Positions 1 through 6,319 of a DNA stretch of 15,924 nucleotides are shown piece after piece; position 1 is the first letter of the stretch; every line of letters starts with the position of its first letter. A model generated the notes under the pieces. That model searched no databases, had not been told where the DNA came from, and was given only the letters and a program-made list of their open reading frames with translations. The stretch comes from Bacteroidales bacterium (GTDB lineage Bacteria > Bacteroidota > Bacteroidia > Bacteroidales > UBA7960). A program made the position numbers and the translations under genes. The stretch spans positions 1-15,924 of the forward strand of contig SKTA01000070.1 of the NCBI GenBank assembly GCA_007122745.1. Reading direction: 5' to 3'.

Positions 1-138
1 CAAACAAAGCACATCACAGGAACCGGTCTGGGTCTCTCCATCGTGAAGAAACTTCTGGAACTGTATGGTGCCGACATTAAAGTAGACAGCAAACCAGGCG
101 AAGGAAGCTGTTTTACCGTACAATTACCAATCAAATAA
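1..138 (+). CDS. Sensor histidine kinase, C-terminal end (partial)
   Basis: The window opens inside a gene. Frame 1 reads 45 codons to TAA at 136-138. The peptide contains GTGLGLSIVKKL, the G2 box of the HATPase_c (GHKL) ATP-binding domain, followed by a glycine-containing stretch (SKPGEGSCF) and a final beta strand, as at the end of two-component sensor kinases. In this family the domain binds ATP and phosphorylates a histidine that then passes the phosphate to a response regulator. The sensor, membrane and dimerisation parts lie left of the window, so the signal it senses cannot be inferred. No response-regulator gene follows it here. Confidence 0.9.
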   Translation, partial: QTKHITGTGLGLSIVKKLLELYGADIKVDSKPGEGSCFTVQLPIK

Positions 139-143
139 CTGGT

Positions 144-178
144 GATTATCGATTGCCGATTTTCAATTGTCGATTGCC
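144..178. repeat. Heptamer tandem repeat, about 5 units
   Basis: Five consecutive 7-base units fit the pattern RATTnnC, beginning at 144, 151, 158, 165 and 172. The unit GATTGCC occurs twice exactly (151-157 and 172-178). The tract lies in the non-coding spacer between the kinase end and rex. Similar low-complexity heptamer arrays are scattered in some bacterial genomes, so this may be a copy of a dispersed repeat. No function is visible. Confidence 0.6.
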
Positions 179-229
179 TATTAGGCTCGGAGCTGGAAGC
201 TCGAAGGATTCGCGGCATAAAAATCATAT

Positions 230-261
230 CAACTAAACAACTAAACGACTAAACAACTAAA
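230..261. repeat. Octamer tandem repeat CAACTAAA x4
   Basis: Four head-to-tail copies of CAACTAAA start at 230, 238, 246 and 254. The third copy has G in place of the second-position A. The array ends 13 bases before the rex start codon, so it would form most of the near 5' untranslated region. Slippage here could change leader length. Whether it affects rex expression is unknown. Confidence 0.75.
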
Positions 262-274
262 CCTTTATCAATAT

Positions 275-904
275 ATGAAAGAAAAATTAGCAGAACTTCC
301 CGGCAAAACGATTGAACGACTCAGTCAATACCGCCGCATTCTCTATAACAGCATACGGGAGGGGAAAACCAATATCTATTCGCATGAGCTTGCCCGCATG
401 ATGAACCTGACACCGGTGCAGGTGCGCCGCGACCTGATGCTGATCGGGTATTCGGGCAGCCAGAGCAAAGGCTATGTGATAAAGGACCTTGTTGCCCTTA
501 TCGGAAAAATAATTGACAGTAATGAGGGACAAAAGGTCATCATTGTTGGAATGGGTAACCTGGGAAGAGCCATAACCAGCTATTTTTCAGGGAAAAGGGA
601 TAAGCTTACCATCGTTGCTGCTTTTGATAACGACCTCCAGAAAACGGATCGGATCATTGCCGGAATCCCCTGCCACCATATCAAGGATGTTAAGCAGGTC
701 ATAGAAAAGGAGCAAGTCTCCATTGCCATTCTTACCGTTTCTCCCGAAGCAGCACATGAAGTGGCGAAATACCTGATGGATAACGGAATTAAGGGATTAT
801 TGAATTATACCTCTGTGCCCCTTACCGCTCCTGAGCACATCTATCTTGAAGAATATGACATTGTTACATCCCTGGAAAAACTGGCTTATTTGGTGAAGTC
901 ATAA
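275..904 (+). CDS. rex: Redox-sensing transcriptional repressor Rex
   Basis: A 209-residue protein, the usual length for Rex. Residues about 10-60 form the winged-helix DNA-binding part (KTIERLSQYRRIL, then VRRDL in the recognition region). Residues about 85-200 form a Rossmann domain with the dinucleotide-binding motif GMGNLG at 92-97. In the family, Rex binds DNA when the NADH/NAD+ ratio is low and is released by NADH, controlling fermentative and respiratory genes in the cytosol. The ATG at 275 gives the full family length. There is no obvious Shine-Dalgarno site and no TAnnTTTG box directly upstream, where two tandem repeats lie instead. The ribF-like gene follows after 33 bases, suggesting co-transcription. 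I found no convincing Rex operator in the window. Identification is secure; its target genes are not known from this sequence. Confidence 0.95.
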   Translation: MKEKLAELPGKTIERLSQYRRILYNSIREGKTNIYSHELARMMNLTPVQVRRDLMLIGYSGSQSKGYVIKDLVALIGKIIDSNEGQKVIIVGMGNLGRAITSYFSGKRDKLTIVAAFDNDLQKTDRIIAGIPCHHIKDVKQVIEKEQVSIAILTVSPEAAHEVAKYLMDNGIKGLLNYTSVPLTAPEHIYLEEYDIVTSLEKLAYLVKS

Positions 905-937
905 TAAATAAAATCGCAGAAAGAAAAACAGTTAAAC

Positions 938-1858
938 ATGAATGTATATCATCATACCGCCGAAGCAGCCGGTAAGATTAAGAATGCCGTTGTTACGACA
1001 GGCTCATTTGACGGAGTGCACATCGGACATAAATTGATCATCAACCGGTTAAATGAAATTGCTGATGAAATTGACGGTGAATCGGTGTTGATCACTTTTT
1101 TTCCACATCCCCGTAAAGTCCTCTATCCCGAGCAAAAAGACCTGAAACTGATCAATAGTCAGGAAGAAAAAATAGAATTGCTCCGCAAAGCGGGGCTGGA
1201 TAATCTGATTATTATCCCTTTTACTTTGGAATTCAGTAAAACAACCTCTCACGATTTTGTTACCGGTATGCTGATCGGTGATCTGAACGCTAAGGTTGTG
1301 GTTGTTGGCCATAACCACCATTTCGGGCATGGCAGGGAAGGCGATTACTCCTACCTTCATAACCTGAGTAAGAATAAAGGGTTTCAGGTGGAGGAGATCC
1401 CACTGAAACTGATCGAAAATGAAACGGTTAGCTCTACCAAAATCAGAAAGGCACTCAAGGAGGGCAACATACAAAGAGCCAATGCCTATCTCGACCATCA
1501 GTATATTGTTAAGGGAAAACTTTATAAAGATTCAAAGCTGCATGATAGCTTTTCCGAATCATCCGTAGGTGTCGAAATAACTACAAAAGAGAAGTTGATC
1601 CCCCCTCCGGGAATTTATGCCGGTAATCTTTTTGTTGACGACAACTGCTTGAAGACCATGAGCTTCGTCCTGGAAGATGACGCCGGTAATAAAAAACTGG
1701 TCAATCAGTTGATTTATGATCATATTGAAGCGGCAGGGAAAGAGGGTACGCTTTATTTTTATAAGCTGATATGGTCGGGGAATCCATTTGGCAACGGAGC
1801 ATCAATTGACCAGGTAATGGAGGAGGCTCGGGAAATGGTTGAAGACCTGATTTATTAA
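938..1858 (+). CDS. ribF: FAD synthase-like RibF with degenerate riboflavin-kinase half
   Basis: A 306-residue protein. The N-terminal FMN adenylyltransferase (FAD synthase) half is well preserved: GSFDGVHIGHK at 22-32, VVGHNHHFGHGREGD at about 122-136, and the SSTKIR motif at 165-170. Together these form the nucleotidyltransferase site that makes FAD from FMN and ATP. RibF proteins normally carry a C-terminal riboflavin kinase with a GFPTAN-type ATP/Mg motif and a conserved catalytic Glu. Here residues 188-306 keep only a PPPGIYAG segment (222-229); the PTAN motif and the catalytic Glu region are not recognisable. The protein may therefore be FAD synthase only, with the kinase supplied elsewhere, or the kinase fold may have diverged. 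The gene lies 33 bases after rex and 22 bases before the next gene, a probable operon. The symbol is given on the strength of the N-terminal half. Confidence 0.85.
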   Translation: MNVYHHTAEAAGKIKNAVVTTGSFDGVHIGHKLIINRLNEIADEIDGESVLITFFPHPRKVLYPEQKDLKLINSQEEKIELLRKAGLDNLIIIPFTLEFSKTTSHDFVTGMLIGDLNAKVVVVGHNHHFGHGREGDYSYLHNLSKNKGFQVEEIPLKLIENETVSSTKIRKALKEGNIQRANAYLDHQYIVKGKLYKDSKLHDSFSESSVGVEITTKEKLIPPPGIYAGNLFVDDNCLKTMSFVLEDDAGNKKLVNQLIYDHIEAAGKEGTLYFYKLIWSGNPFGNGASIDQVMEEAREMVEDLIY

Positions 1859-1880
1859 ATTTTATGTGTGTGAGGATCTT

Positions 1881-2660
1881 ATGACAAACAATAAACCGAT
1901 CACTGTTACTTTTCTGGGTACCGGTACCTCAACCGGGGTGCCGGTGGTGGCCTGTAACTGTAAGGTATGCACAAGCACCGATTCGCGTGATCACCGGTTG
2001 CGTACTTCGGTCATGATACAGGTTGAGGATCACCATTTTGTGATAGATTGTGGCCCCGATTTTCGTTATCAGATGATACGGGAAAAGGTGGAAGATATTT
2101 CAGCCATATTGTTTACCCATGGCCACAGGGATCATATTGCCGGTCTCGATGATGTAAGGGCTTTCAATTATGTCCTTAACAAGACCGTTGACATATATGC
2201 CACTGAAAAAGTGATTGACTCAATCAATAAGGAATTTCCTTACATCCTTACCGAAAAACGTTTCTTTGGTGCACCCCAACTGCAATTTCATGTGATTGAT
2301 AATAAACCCTTTTCAATAAATGGTTTTGAATTTACCCCCATCGAAGTACTGCACCACAAACTTCCTGTTTTTGGTTTTCGTCTCGGTGATTTTACTTACA
2401 TCACCGATGCCAGTTTCATCTCAGACGAGGAGAAGAAAAAAATAATTGGATCTAAAGTTTTGGTGATCAATGCACTGAGGAAATCACCCCATATCTCACA
2501 TTTTTCACTTGAACAAGCTTTGGAGGTAATCCGGGAATTAAAACCTGAATTTGCTTACATCACCCATCTGAGTCACTTCATGGGCCTGCATGATACCATC
2601 CAGGAAGATCTGCCGGAAAATGTTTTTCTCGCCTACGACGGATTAAAGGTGATTTTATGA
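1881..2660 (+). CDS. PhnP-like MBL-fold metallo-hydrolase
   Basis: A 259-residue metallo-beta-lactamase-fold protein. It has the dinuclear metal motif THGHRDH at 79-85, a metal-bridging Asp in YITDAS (D176), and histidines in THLSHFMGLHD (228-238). Near the N-terminus GTGTSTGVP is followed by CNCKVC (C25, C27, C30), the cysteine cluster that binds a structural zinc in PhnP-type phosphodiesterases. PhnP hydrolyses ribosyl 1,2-cyclic phosphate, but no other phosphonate genes are present, so the substrate here is open. The frame extends upstream to a GTG at 1866. I chose the ATG at 1881 because GAGGA at 1872-1876 is correctly placed before it and the product then starts like the family. It sits 22 bases after the ribF-like gene and is probably co-transcribed with rex and ribF. 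Confidence 0.85.
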   Translation: MTNNKPITVTFLGTGTSTGVPVVACNCKVCTSTDSRDHRLRTSVMIQVEDHHFVIDCGPDFRYQMIREKVEDISAILFTHGHRDHIAGLDDVRAFNYVLNKTVDIYATEKVIDSINKEFPYILTEKRFFGAPQLQFHVIDNKPFSINGFEFTPIEVLHHKLPVFGFRLGDFTYITDASFISDEEKKKIIGSKVLVINALRKSPHISHFSLEQALEVIRELKPEFAYITHLSHFMGLHDTIQEDLPENVFLAYDGLKVIL

Positions 2661-2669
2661 GAAAAATTT

Positions 2670-2699
2670 GGTATTTTTGCATAAAATATAGCAAATACC
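2670..2699. promoter_or_regulatory. Dyad overlapping the hydG promoter, possible operator
   Basis: An inverted repeat has perfect 7-base arms, GGTATTT (2670-2676) and AAATACC (2693-2699). The inner GC dinucleotides at 2679-2680 and 2691-2692 add to the symmetry. It covers the minus-7 box and the region of the expected transcription start, six bases before the hydG ATG. Because the left arm would lie upstream of the start site, it looks more like a DNA operator than an mRNA hairpin. The Rrf2-type regulator at the end of the operon is one candidate ligand; this is inference. Confidence 0.4.
2672..2679 (+). promoter_or_regulatory. Bacteroidota-type promoter (-7 box) for the hydG operon
   Basis: TATTTTTG matches the TAnnTTTG minus-7 consensus of Bacteroidota housekeeping promoters exactly. 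It is 26 bases before the hydG ATG, giving a leader of about 20 bases. No good minus-33 TTTG element is seen at the usual 19-21 base distance, which might mean that the promoter depends on an activator. Confidence 0.55.
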
Positions 2700-2705
2700 T
2701 GAATA

Positions 2706-4133
2706 ATGATCTATTCTCCTGAAAAATACCGCATTGCAGACAAGCGGATGCAACCTTTCATTGATGCTGATGAGATTTGGGACTACATCAACAATGCAAA
2801 GGCTGACAAGTCGAGGGTACGTGAAGTGATCCAGGCCTCATTGGACAAAAAAAGGCTTTCACTTGAGGAAACAGCTATGTTGCTTAATGTGACTGATCCG
2901 GAGCTGATTGAGGAGATTAAGGAGGGAGCACGTACACTCAAGGAGCGGGTTTATGGTGAGCGAATTGTATTGTTTGCACCGCTTTATGTAGGTGATCTTT
3001 GTACAAATAATTGTCAGTATTGTGGATTCAGGTCATCAAACAAGGATGTAAAAAGGATCACACTCAACACAGAGGAGTTAAAGGCTGAGGCTACAGCACT
3101 TGTTGATCAGGGACATAAGCGTCTGATACTGGTTTACGGAGAACATCCAAAATATTCAGCTGACTTCATTGCGGAAACAGTGAAGGTGGTTTATGGTGTA
3201 AAGCATGGCAACGGGGAGATCAGAAGGGTAAATATCAATGCTGCACCTTTTGACATTCCCGGTTTCAGAAAGGTGTTGGATGCCGGCATCGGTACCTATC
3301 AGATATTTCAGGAGACTTATCACAGACCCACTTATGAGAAAGTACATCTCGGTGGGTTGAAACGGAATTACGAATGGCGGCTCACGGCTCTCGACAGGGC
3401 ACAGGAGGCCGGTATTGATGATGTAGGCATCGGAGCGCTTTTTGGATTGTATGACTGGCGGTTTGAAGTAATGGGACTGGTCAGGCATGTCAATCACTTT
3501 GAAGCGGTATATAATGTCGGCCCACACACAATCTCGTTTCCAAGGATACAAAATGCATTATCGCTCGATATTTCCAAGGACCACCTGGTGAAAGATGAAG
3601 ACTTCATCCGCCTGGTGTCCATATTGCGACTGGCAGTTCCTTACACGGGGATGATCCTGACAGCCAGGGAGCCGGCACATACCAGGAATCAGATCCTCAG
3701 GTTTGGGGTATCCCAGATCGACGGAGGTACCAATCTCGAACTGGGAGGTTATTCTAAAGGAAAGCAGGAAACCCAGGACCTGAGCAAAGGGCAATTTCAG
3801 ATCAACGATAACCGTTCTTTGTCAGAGATTATGGATGAGCTGATCAATAAGAGTTACATCCCCTCATTTTGCACCGCCTGCTATCGTCTCGGACGCACAG
3901 GTGAGCATTTCATGGAGTTTTCCGTCCCGGGGTTCATAAAACGGTATTGTACGCCGAATGCTTTGCTTACCATGGCTGAATACCTGGAAGACTACGCTTC
4001 GGAGGAGACCAAAGAAAAGGGATACAGGCTTATTGATGAAAAAATAGCAGAGCTGTCCAGGGATCAAAGGGTGGAGAGGCTCCGAAATAAAATTGGTCAG
4101 ATAAAAACAGGTCAGAGGGACTTATATTTTTAA
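2706..4133 (+). CDS. hydG: [FeFe]-hydrogenase maturase HydG (radical SAM tyrosine lyase)
   Basis: A 475-residue radical SAM enzyme. The radical-SAM cluster motif is C99-x3-C103-x2-C106 (CTNNCQYC). The C-terminal domain has C389-x2-C392-x22-C415 (starting CTACYRLGRTG), the CX2CX22C motif that binds the second Fe-S cluster and separates HydG from the tyrosine lyase ThiH. In the family HydG cleaves tyrosine to p-cresol and dehydroglycine, and turns the latter into the CO and cyanide ligands of the H-cluster iron, working in the cytosol with HydE and HydF. Length and both cluster motifs are complete. The ATG at 2706 follows a promoter box closely; no Shine-Dalgarno site is evident. It is first in an operon with two TM1266-type genes and an Rrf2 regulator. 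hydE, hydF and the hydrogenase structural gene are not in the window. Confidence 0.97.
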   Translation: MIYSPEKYRIADKRMQPFIDADEIWDYINNAKADKSRVREVIQASLDKKRLSLEETAMLLNVTDPELIEEIKEGARTLKERVYGERIVLFAPLYVGDLCTNNCQYCGFRSSNKDVKRITLNTEELKAEATALVDQGHKRLILVYGEHPKYSADFIAETVKVVYGVKHGNGEIRRVNINAAPFDIPGFRKVLDAGIGTYQIFQETYHRPTYEKVHLGGLKRNYEWRLTALDRAQEAGIDDVGIGALFGLYDWRFEVMGLVRHVNHFEAVYNVGPHTISFPRIQNALSLDISKDHLVKDEDFIRLVSILRLAVPYTGMILTAREPAHTRNQILRFGVSQIDGGTNLELGGYSKGKQETQDLSKGQFQINDNRSLSEIMDELINKSYIPSFCTACYRLGRTGEHFMEFSVPGFIKRYCTPNALLTMAEYLEDYASEETKEKGYRLIDEKIAELSRDQRVERLRNKIGQIKTGQRDLYF

Positions 4134-4144
4134 ATTATCAATAC

Positions 4145-4411
4145 ATGCAAAAGACAATCATTTTAGGTATTCTGGTATATGACCGGATCAAAGAGGCCGG
4201 TCGCACCCAGGAGGTGCTCAGTAAACATGCAGATGTGATCAGAACGCGTTTGGGCTTTCACGAACTTTCTGAAACCGTTTGCAGCAGGGTGGGTACCATC
4301 GTGCTGGTTTTGCAGGGGGATCCTGAAAAATGGGCACAGCTGGAAACCGACCTTGCCGAAGTCGGTGGTGTTGAGGTGAAGAATATTTCTTTTGATTATA
4401 TGTTTAAGTAA
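4145..4411 (+). CDS. TM1266-type iron-only hydrogenase system regulator, copy 1
   Basis: An 88-residue protein that resembles the TM1266 family, small ACT/NikR-C-like ferredoxin-fold proteins found beside [FeFe]-hydrogenase maturation genes and named putative iron-only hydrogenase system regulators. Visible features are an N-terminal strand (IILGILV), a helix with QEVLSKHADVIRTRLGFHE, a single cysteine C46, and a GDPEKWAQLE turn-helix. No separate DNA-binding domain is present, so any regulatory role would be through ligand or protein binding. It starts 11 bases after the hydG stop and ends 11 bases before a paralogue, so the three are almost certainly one transcript. Family assignment rests on sequence pattern plus hydG context; the biochemical role is not established. 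Confidence 0.8.
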   Translation: MQKTIILGILVYDRIKEAGRTQEVLSKHADVIRTRLGFHELSETVCSRVGTIVLVLQGDPEKWAQLETDLAEVGGVEVKNISFDYMFK

Positions 4412-4422
4412 ATTATATTAAG

Positions 4423-4674
4423 ATGTCAGAGATCAGGATTTTAGGTGTTCACGTTCAAACCAGGGGCGAAGCAGCCCGCAAGGTTCAGGAAGTGCTCACA
4501 AAATATGGGTGTTCAATCAGAACACGCCTGGGTTTGCATACGCCCGATACGAACTTATGTAAAGATTGTGGGATCATTTTGCTGGAACTGACAGGCAATC
4601 CCGATGAATGTTTGCGTCTCGAGAACGAACTTTGGGCACTCGATGGGGTGAAGGTTCAGAAAATGGTCTTCTGA
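4423..4674 (+). CDS. TM1266-type hydrogenase system regulator, copy 2 (cysteine-rich)
   Basis: An 83-residue paralogue of the preceding gene, alignable without gaps and identical at roughly two fifths of positions. The shared core includes QEVL, IRTRLG, a central Cys, and the G-(D/N)-P turn. It differs in cysteines: C30, C46, C49 and C63, with C46-KD-C49 forming a CxxC pair, where copy 1 has only the cysteine at 46. This suggests that the second copy may bind a metal or Fe-S cluster or respond to redox, perhaps as a heteromer with copy 1. That is inference. It starts 11 bases after copy 1 and is followed 23 bases later by the Rrf2-type regulator, placing it in the hydG operon. Confidence 0.75.
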   Translation: MSEIRILGVHVQTRGEAARKVQEVLTKYGCSIRTRLGLHTPDTNLCKDCGIILLELTGNPDECLRLENELWALDGVKVQKMVF

Positions 4675-4697
4675 GAATCTTATAAAATCAATTAACA

Positions 4698-5105
4698 ATG
4701 GCTAAACTTGTTCATTTTTCTGAAGCAGCTTCGCTTGCTTTGCACGCGATGGTTTTGATCTCCAAGTCAAAAAACCATGTGAACGTAAACAGTATTGCAA
4801 GCGAGATGGGCGCTTCGAAAAATCACCTTGCAAAAGTGTTGCAACAGCTTGTAAAACACAATTTCCTGAAATCGGTAAGAGGGCCTAGCGGTGGATTTAT
4901 TCTTAGTAAATCGCCTGACAAGATAAGTATCCTCGAGATCTATGAAGCCATTGAGGGGAAGATTGATGTACCTGAATGTCCGTTGGATCGCCAGATCTGT
5001 CCTTTTAACAAATGCCTGATGAACGGTCTGGTAACAGATGTAACCATGCAATTCAAGCGTTACTTTCAGGAACAAACCCTGGAAGATTTCGTGACACGTA
5101 CCTGA
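4698..5105 (+). CDS. Rrf2-family transcriptional regulator with Fe-S-type cysteines
   Basis: A 135-residue Rrf2/IscR-type protein. Residues 1-75 form the winged helix, with the recognition region ASKNHLAKVLQQLVKHNFLKSVRGPSGGF at about 39-67, including the family's RGPSGGF wing. Three cysteines, C94-x6-C101-x4-C106, lie in the effector loop. In IscR, NsrR and relatives three cysteines in this place ligate a [2Fe-2S] or [4Fe-4S] cluster that senses iron-sulfur status, NO, oxygen or redox. As the last gene of the hydG operon it most likely controls hydrogenase-related genes, possibly its own promoter, where a dyad overlaps the minus-7 box. The exact signal cannot be read from the sequence. It is convergent with the TPR-SPOR gene, 34 bases away; no clear terminator is seen between them. 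Confidence 0.9.
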   Translation: MAKLVHFSEAASLALHAMVLISKSKNHVNVNSIASEMGASKNHLAKVLQQLVKHNFLKSVRGPSGGFILSKSPDKISILEIYEAIEGKIDVPECPLDRQICPFNKCLMNGLVTDVTMQFKRYFQEQTLEDFVTRT

Positions 5106-5139
5106 ACCCGAACGAATCCCCAATATTTATTTTTCTTGA

Positions 5140-6261
5140 TTAAGGGTACCTGACAATAAAGCTGTCAAGAAAGCCCTGATCCCTTAATCTGCTCCTTAAA
5201 ACCAGCGCCTCATCCCTTGAATCAAAAATACCCATTATAATGCGGTATCTCATCTGATTATTTACCTCAGCTATCTCAATAATTACAGGATGTCCGAACT
5301 GCCTCTGGTAACCGGTGGCTTTTTCCTGAAGTTGATCCATGTTTGTATAGGAGGCCAGTTGCACACCAAGGCCACGTGGAGAAATAGACTGAAATTCAAC
5401 ATTATAAAAACCTTCCAGCAGTTCCGGAAGATCAGTCTCCTCATGAATTTCGGTGGGGGAGGGCGTATCGGGATCGATTATAGCTGTTTCAGTTGGTCGG
5501 GCAGGTTCTTCTTTATCCAACCCATCATAAATTGTATCGTTCATTTCCCGGCTTAATGGTTTTTGCCGGGTGCCAAAGGCTTTTTCGGCTATTTCCAGGT
5601 GTATGGCTGCTTCATCCGCACGATCAAGTTGCAGGAGCACCGAACCATAAAAATAGTGAAACTCCGGATTGTCGGAAAAGTTATCCTTAGCAAATAAAAG
5701 ATTTTCCAGGGCGGCATCATAATTACCCTGAATGGCATGTGTTTTCCCACGGTAATATTGCGCTTCCGGCAGGTCGGGGCTCAAACGGTCACTTACATCA
5801 AAATCTTGCAAGGCTTGTTCATAACGTTCCAGATAAAAGAAAGCCTTGCCCCTGTGAAAGAAAGATGAGAAATCGGGGTTTAGCCTCACCGCCTCGTTAA
5901 AGTGAATAAGGGCATCCCGGTAACGATCAATTGCAAGCAGTGCAATGCCGCTGAAATAATTGGCTTGGTAGGATATGTCACGATCCAGATTGATGATTCG
6001 CCTGAAATCTTTAATCGCCTCCTCAAACAACCCAAGTTCGATTCGTGCCAAACCCCTGTAAAGATAAGCCTCACTGTTAAGTGAGTCTAACCGGATGGCT
6101 TTGTTGAAAAGTTCGTGTGCTGCAGCAAAATCATTGTCAACCCCTTTTCGAACCCCTTCTGCAAAGGCGCTGCGCGACTGCCTTATATCACGCTCAGTGA
6201 TCTGCGCACTTATGATGGTTGCAACAAAGAGGCAAGCAAGAAACAGTTTGAATCGGATCAT
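5140..6261 (-). CDS. Exported TPR-repeat protein with C-terminal SPOR domain
   Basis: A 373-residue protein when started at the ATG at 6261. That start yields a clear Sec signal peptide (MIRFKLFLACLFVATIISAQ) and avoids running into the upstream gene. The frame stays open to 6357, but that start would bury the signal and overlap the neighbour. After the signal, residues about 28-240 are tetratricopeptide repeats (for example SEAYLYRGLARIELGLFEEA and LPEAQYYRGKTHAIQGNYDA), followed by an acidic proline-rich linker. Residues about 297-373 resemble a SPOR domain, which in other proteins binds glycan strands of peptidoglycan stripped of stem peptides, often at the division site. The likely role is an envelope scaffold at the cell wall. 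The cysteine in the signal does not make a good lipobox. It is the last gene of the protease/PLP-enzyme unit, 58 bases downstream of its neighbour. Confidence 0.8.
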   Translation of the reverse strand: MIRFKLFLACLFVATIISAQITERDIRQSRSAFAEGVRKGVDNDFAAAHELFNKAIRLDSLNSEAYLYRGLARIELGLFEEAIKDFRRIINLDRDISYQANYFSGIALLAIDRYRDALIHFNEAVRLNPDFSSFFHRGKAFFYLERYEQALQDFDVSDRLSPDLPEAQYYRGKTHAIQGNYDAALENLLFAKDNFSDNPEFHYFYGSVLLQLDRADEAAIHLEIAEKAFGTRQKPLSREMNDTIYDGLDKEEPARPTETAIIDPDTPSPTEIHEETDLPELLEGFYNVEFQSISPRGLGVQLASYTNMDQLQEKATGYQRQFGHPVIIEIAEVNNQMRYRIIMGIFDSRDEALVLRSRLRDQGFLDSFIVRYP

Positions 6262-6319
6262 GTTAATTGATTTTTTATCCGGAACCAATGCTAAATTATG
6301 AAAAATACACATGTAAGGA

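Noticed and set aside
1049..1498. A 149-codon open frame on the minus strand
   Set aside because: Antisense to the conserved FAD synthase half of the ribF-like gene; no family resemblance.
6229..6261. Lipobox in the TPR-SPOR signal peptide
   Set aside because: The cysteine in FLAC is followed by more hydrophobic signal sequence rather than a mature lipoprotein start, so signal peptidase I cleavage is more likely.
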